DNA of 53,366 bases from Sebaldella sp. Its GTDB lineage: Bacteria > Fusobacteriota > Fusobacteriia > Fusobacteriales > Leptotrichiaceae. Numbering within the stretch: the first letter of the stretch is position 1; each line of letters opens with the position of its first letter. Positions 53,261-53,366 of the stretch are shown here, in pieces. Below the pieces are notes generated by a model that had not been told where the DNA came from, made no database searches, and saw nothing but the letters and a program-made list of their open reading frames with translations. The stretch covers positions 1-53,366 of the forward strand of contig JAGOZX010000011.1 of assembly GCA_018058425.1 (NCBI GenBank), read 5' to 3'. Both the position numbers and the translations under genes were made by a program.

Positions 53261-53366
53261 TGCACCACCCGAAAATAAAAAAACTCATATTTAAGAAAAA
53301 ACCTAGTATAATAGTGGCTACGACACCAAACTATTGAAAGGAAAGCTTAAATATGAGTTATAAACA
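53261..53366 (+). mobile_element. Left end of an insertion sequence, IS30-like (partial)
   Basis: Starts about TGCACCACCCG (exact boundary uncertain), has an internal TATAAT at 53307-53312, then a transposase start at 53353. A 14-base inverted repeat (AACTCATATTTAAG at 53282-53295, CTTAAATATGAGTT at 53346-53359) covers the start codon. The rest lies beyond the window. IS30 membership rests on the first four residues only. Confidence 0.55.
53353..53366 (+). CDS. Transposase N-terminus (partial)
   Basis: ATG with GAAAGGAAAG at suitable spacing, encoding MSYK before the window ends. IS30-family transposases commonly begin MSYKHL. Four residues cannot prove it. Confidence 0.45.

Overview
The window is strongly AT-rich and begins inside the 5' end of a 16S rRNA gene on the minus strand. 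The visible 16S bases, with the GATGAACGCTGACAGAATGC start and the GAGTAACGCGTAAAG stretch, are of the Fusobacteriota type. An anaerobic gene set fits this: anaerobic ribonucleotide reductase, pyruvate:ferredoxin oxidoreductase, and a second 2-oxoacid:ferredoxin oxidoreductase. So does a Gram-negative envelope: heptose epimerase HldD, RlpA and an HtrA lipoprotein. Genus cannot be fixed from the sequence alone.

Layout. (1) 1-4070: rrn promoter and 16S start, an Rph-type phosphotransferase, and an FtsL/DivIC-like gene split by a -1 shift at a run of seven A. (2) 4097-9935: an AddB-like nuclease operon ending in a Nudix hydrolase, a DUF817 membrane protein, a 30-residue hydrophobic peptide in a toxin-like setting, and aquaporin Z. 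(3) 9938-12644: nrdD-nrdG under a promoter covered by two NrdR boxes. (4) 12863-23446: a mannosylglycerate/glycerate catabolic region (mngR-mngA-mngB, plus glycerate kinase with its own GntR/FCD regulator). A NiaR-like regulator with an orphan EIIC-like transporter and an autoregulated MerR gene lie inside it. (5) 24245-29844: hldD with a DNPH1-like hydrolase, then secA with a PHP phosphoesterase. (6) 30040-35937: an Rrf2-nitroreductase-DJ-1 operon and nifJ. (7) 36388-41553: htrA, an RsmC-like methyltransferase, and a four-gene flavoprotein operon divergent from a DUF24/HxlR regulator. (8) 41531-53238: two overlapping glycosyltransferases, a polar amino-acid ABC transporter, a DMT exporter with a FabG-like reductase, rlpA, korAB, a TPR protein and a META-domain protein. 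(9) 53261-53366: the left end of an IS30-like element, cut by the window edge.

Functionally, the mng block would import 2-O-mannosylglycerate as a phosphorylated form (MngA), split it into mannose 6-phosphate and glycerate (MngB), and pass glycerate to glycolysis through GlxK. NifJ and KorAB then feed electrons from 2-oxoacids to ferredoxin. Two separate flavoenzyme operons, one Rrf2-controlled and one DUF24-controlled, look like responses to electrophiles or oxidants in an anaerobe.

Regulatory architecture is unusually readable here. Many promoters have near-consensus -35/-10 boxes with 17-base spacers, and several carry palindromes placed exactly over them. The observations I consider most worth following are the toxin-like small gene at 8844-9036, the NiaR-linked EIIC-like transporter, the two homopolymer-associated gene breaks (3727-3733 and 42552-42557), the unidentified palindromic operator in the kor promoter, and the start-codon hairpin of the IS element. 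Functions are from motif recognition by eye; no database search was run.
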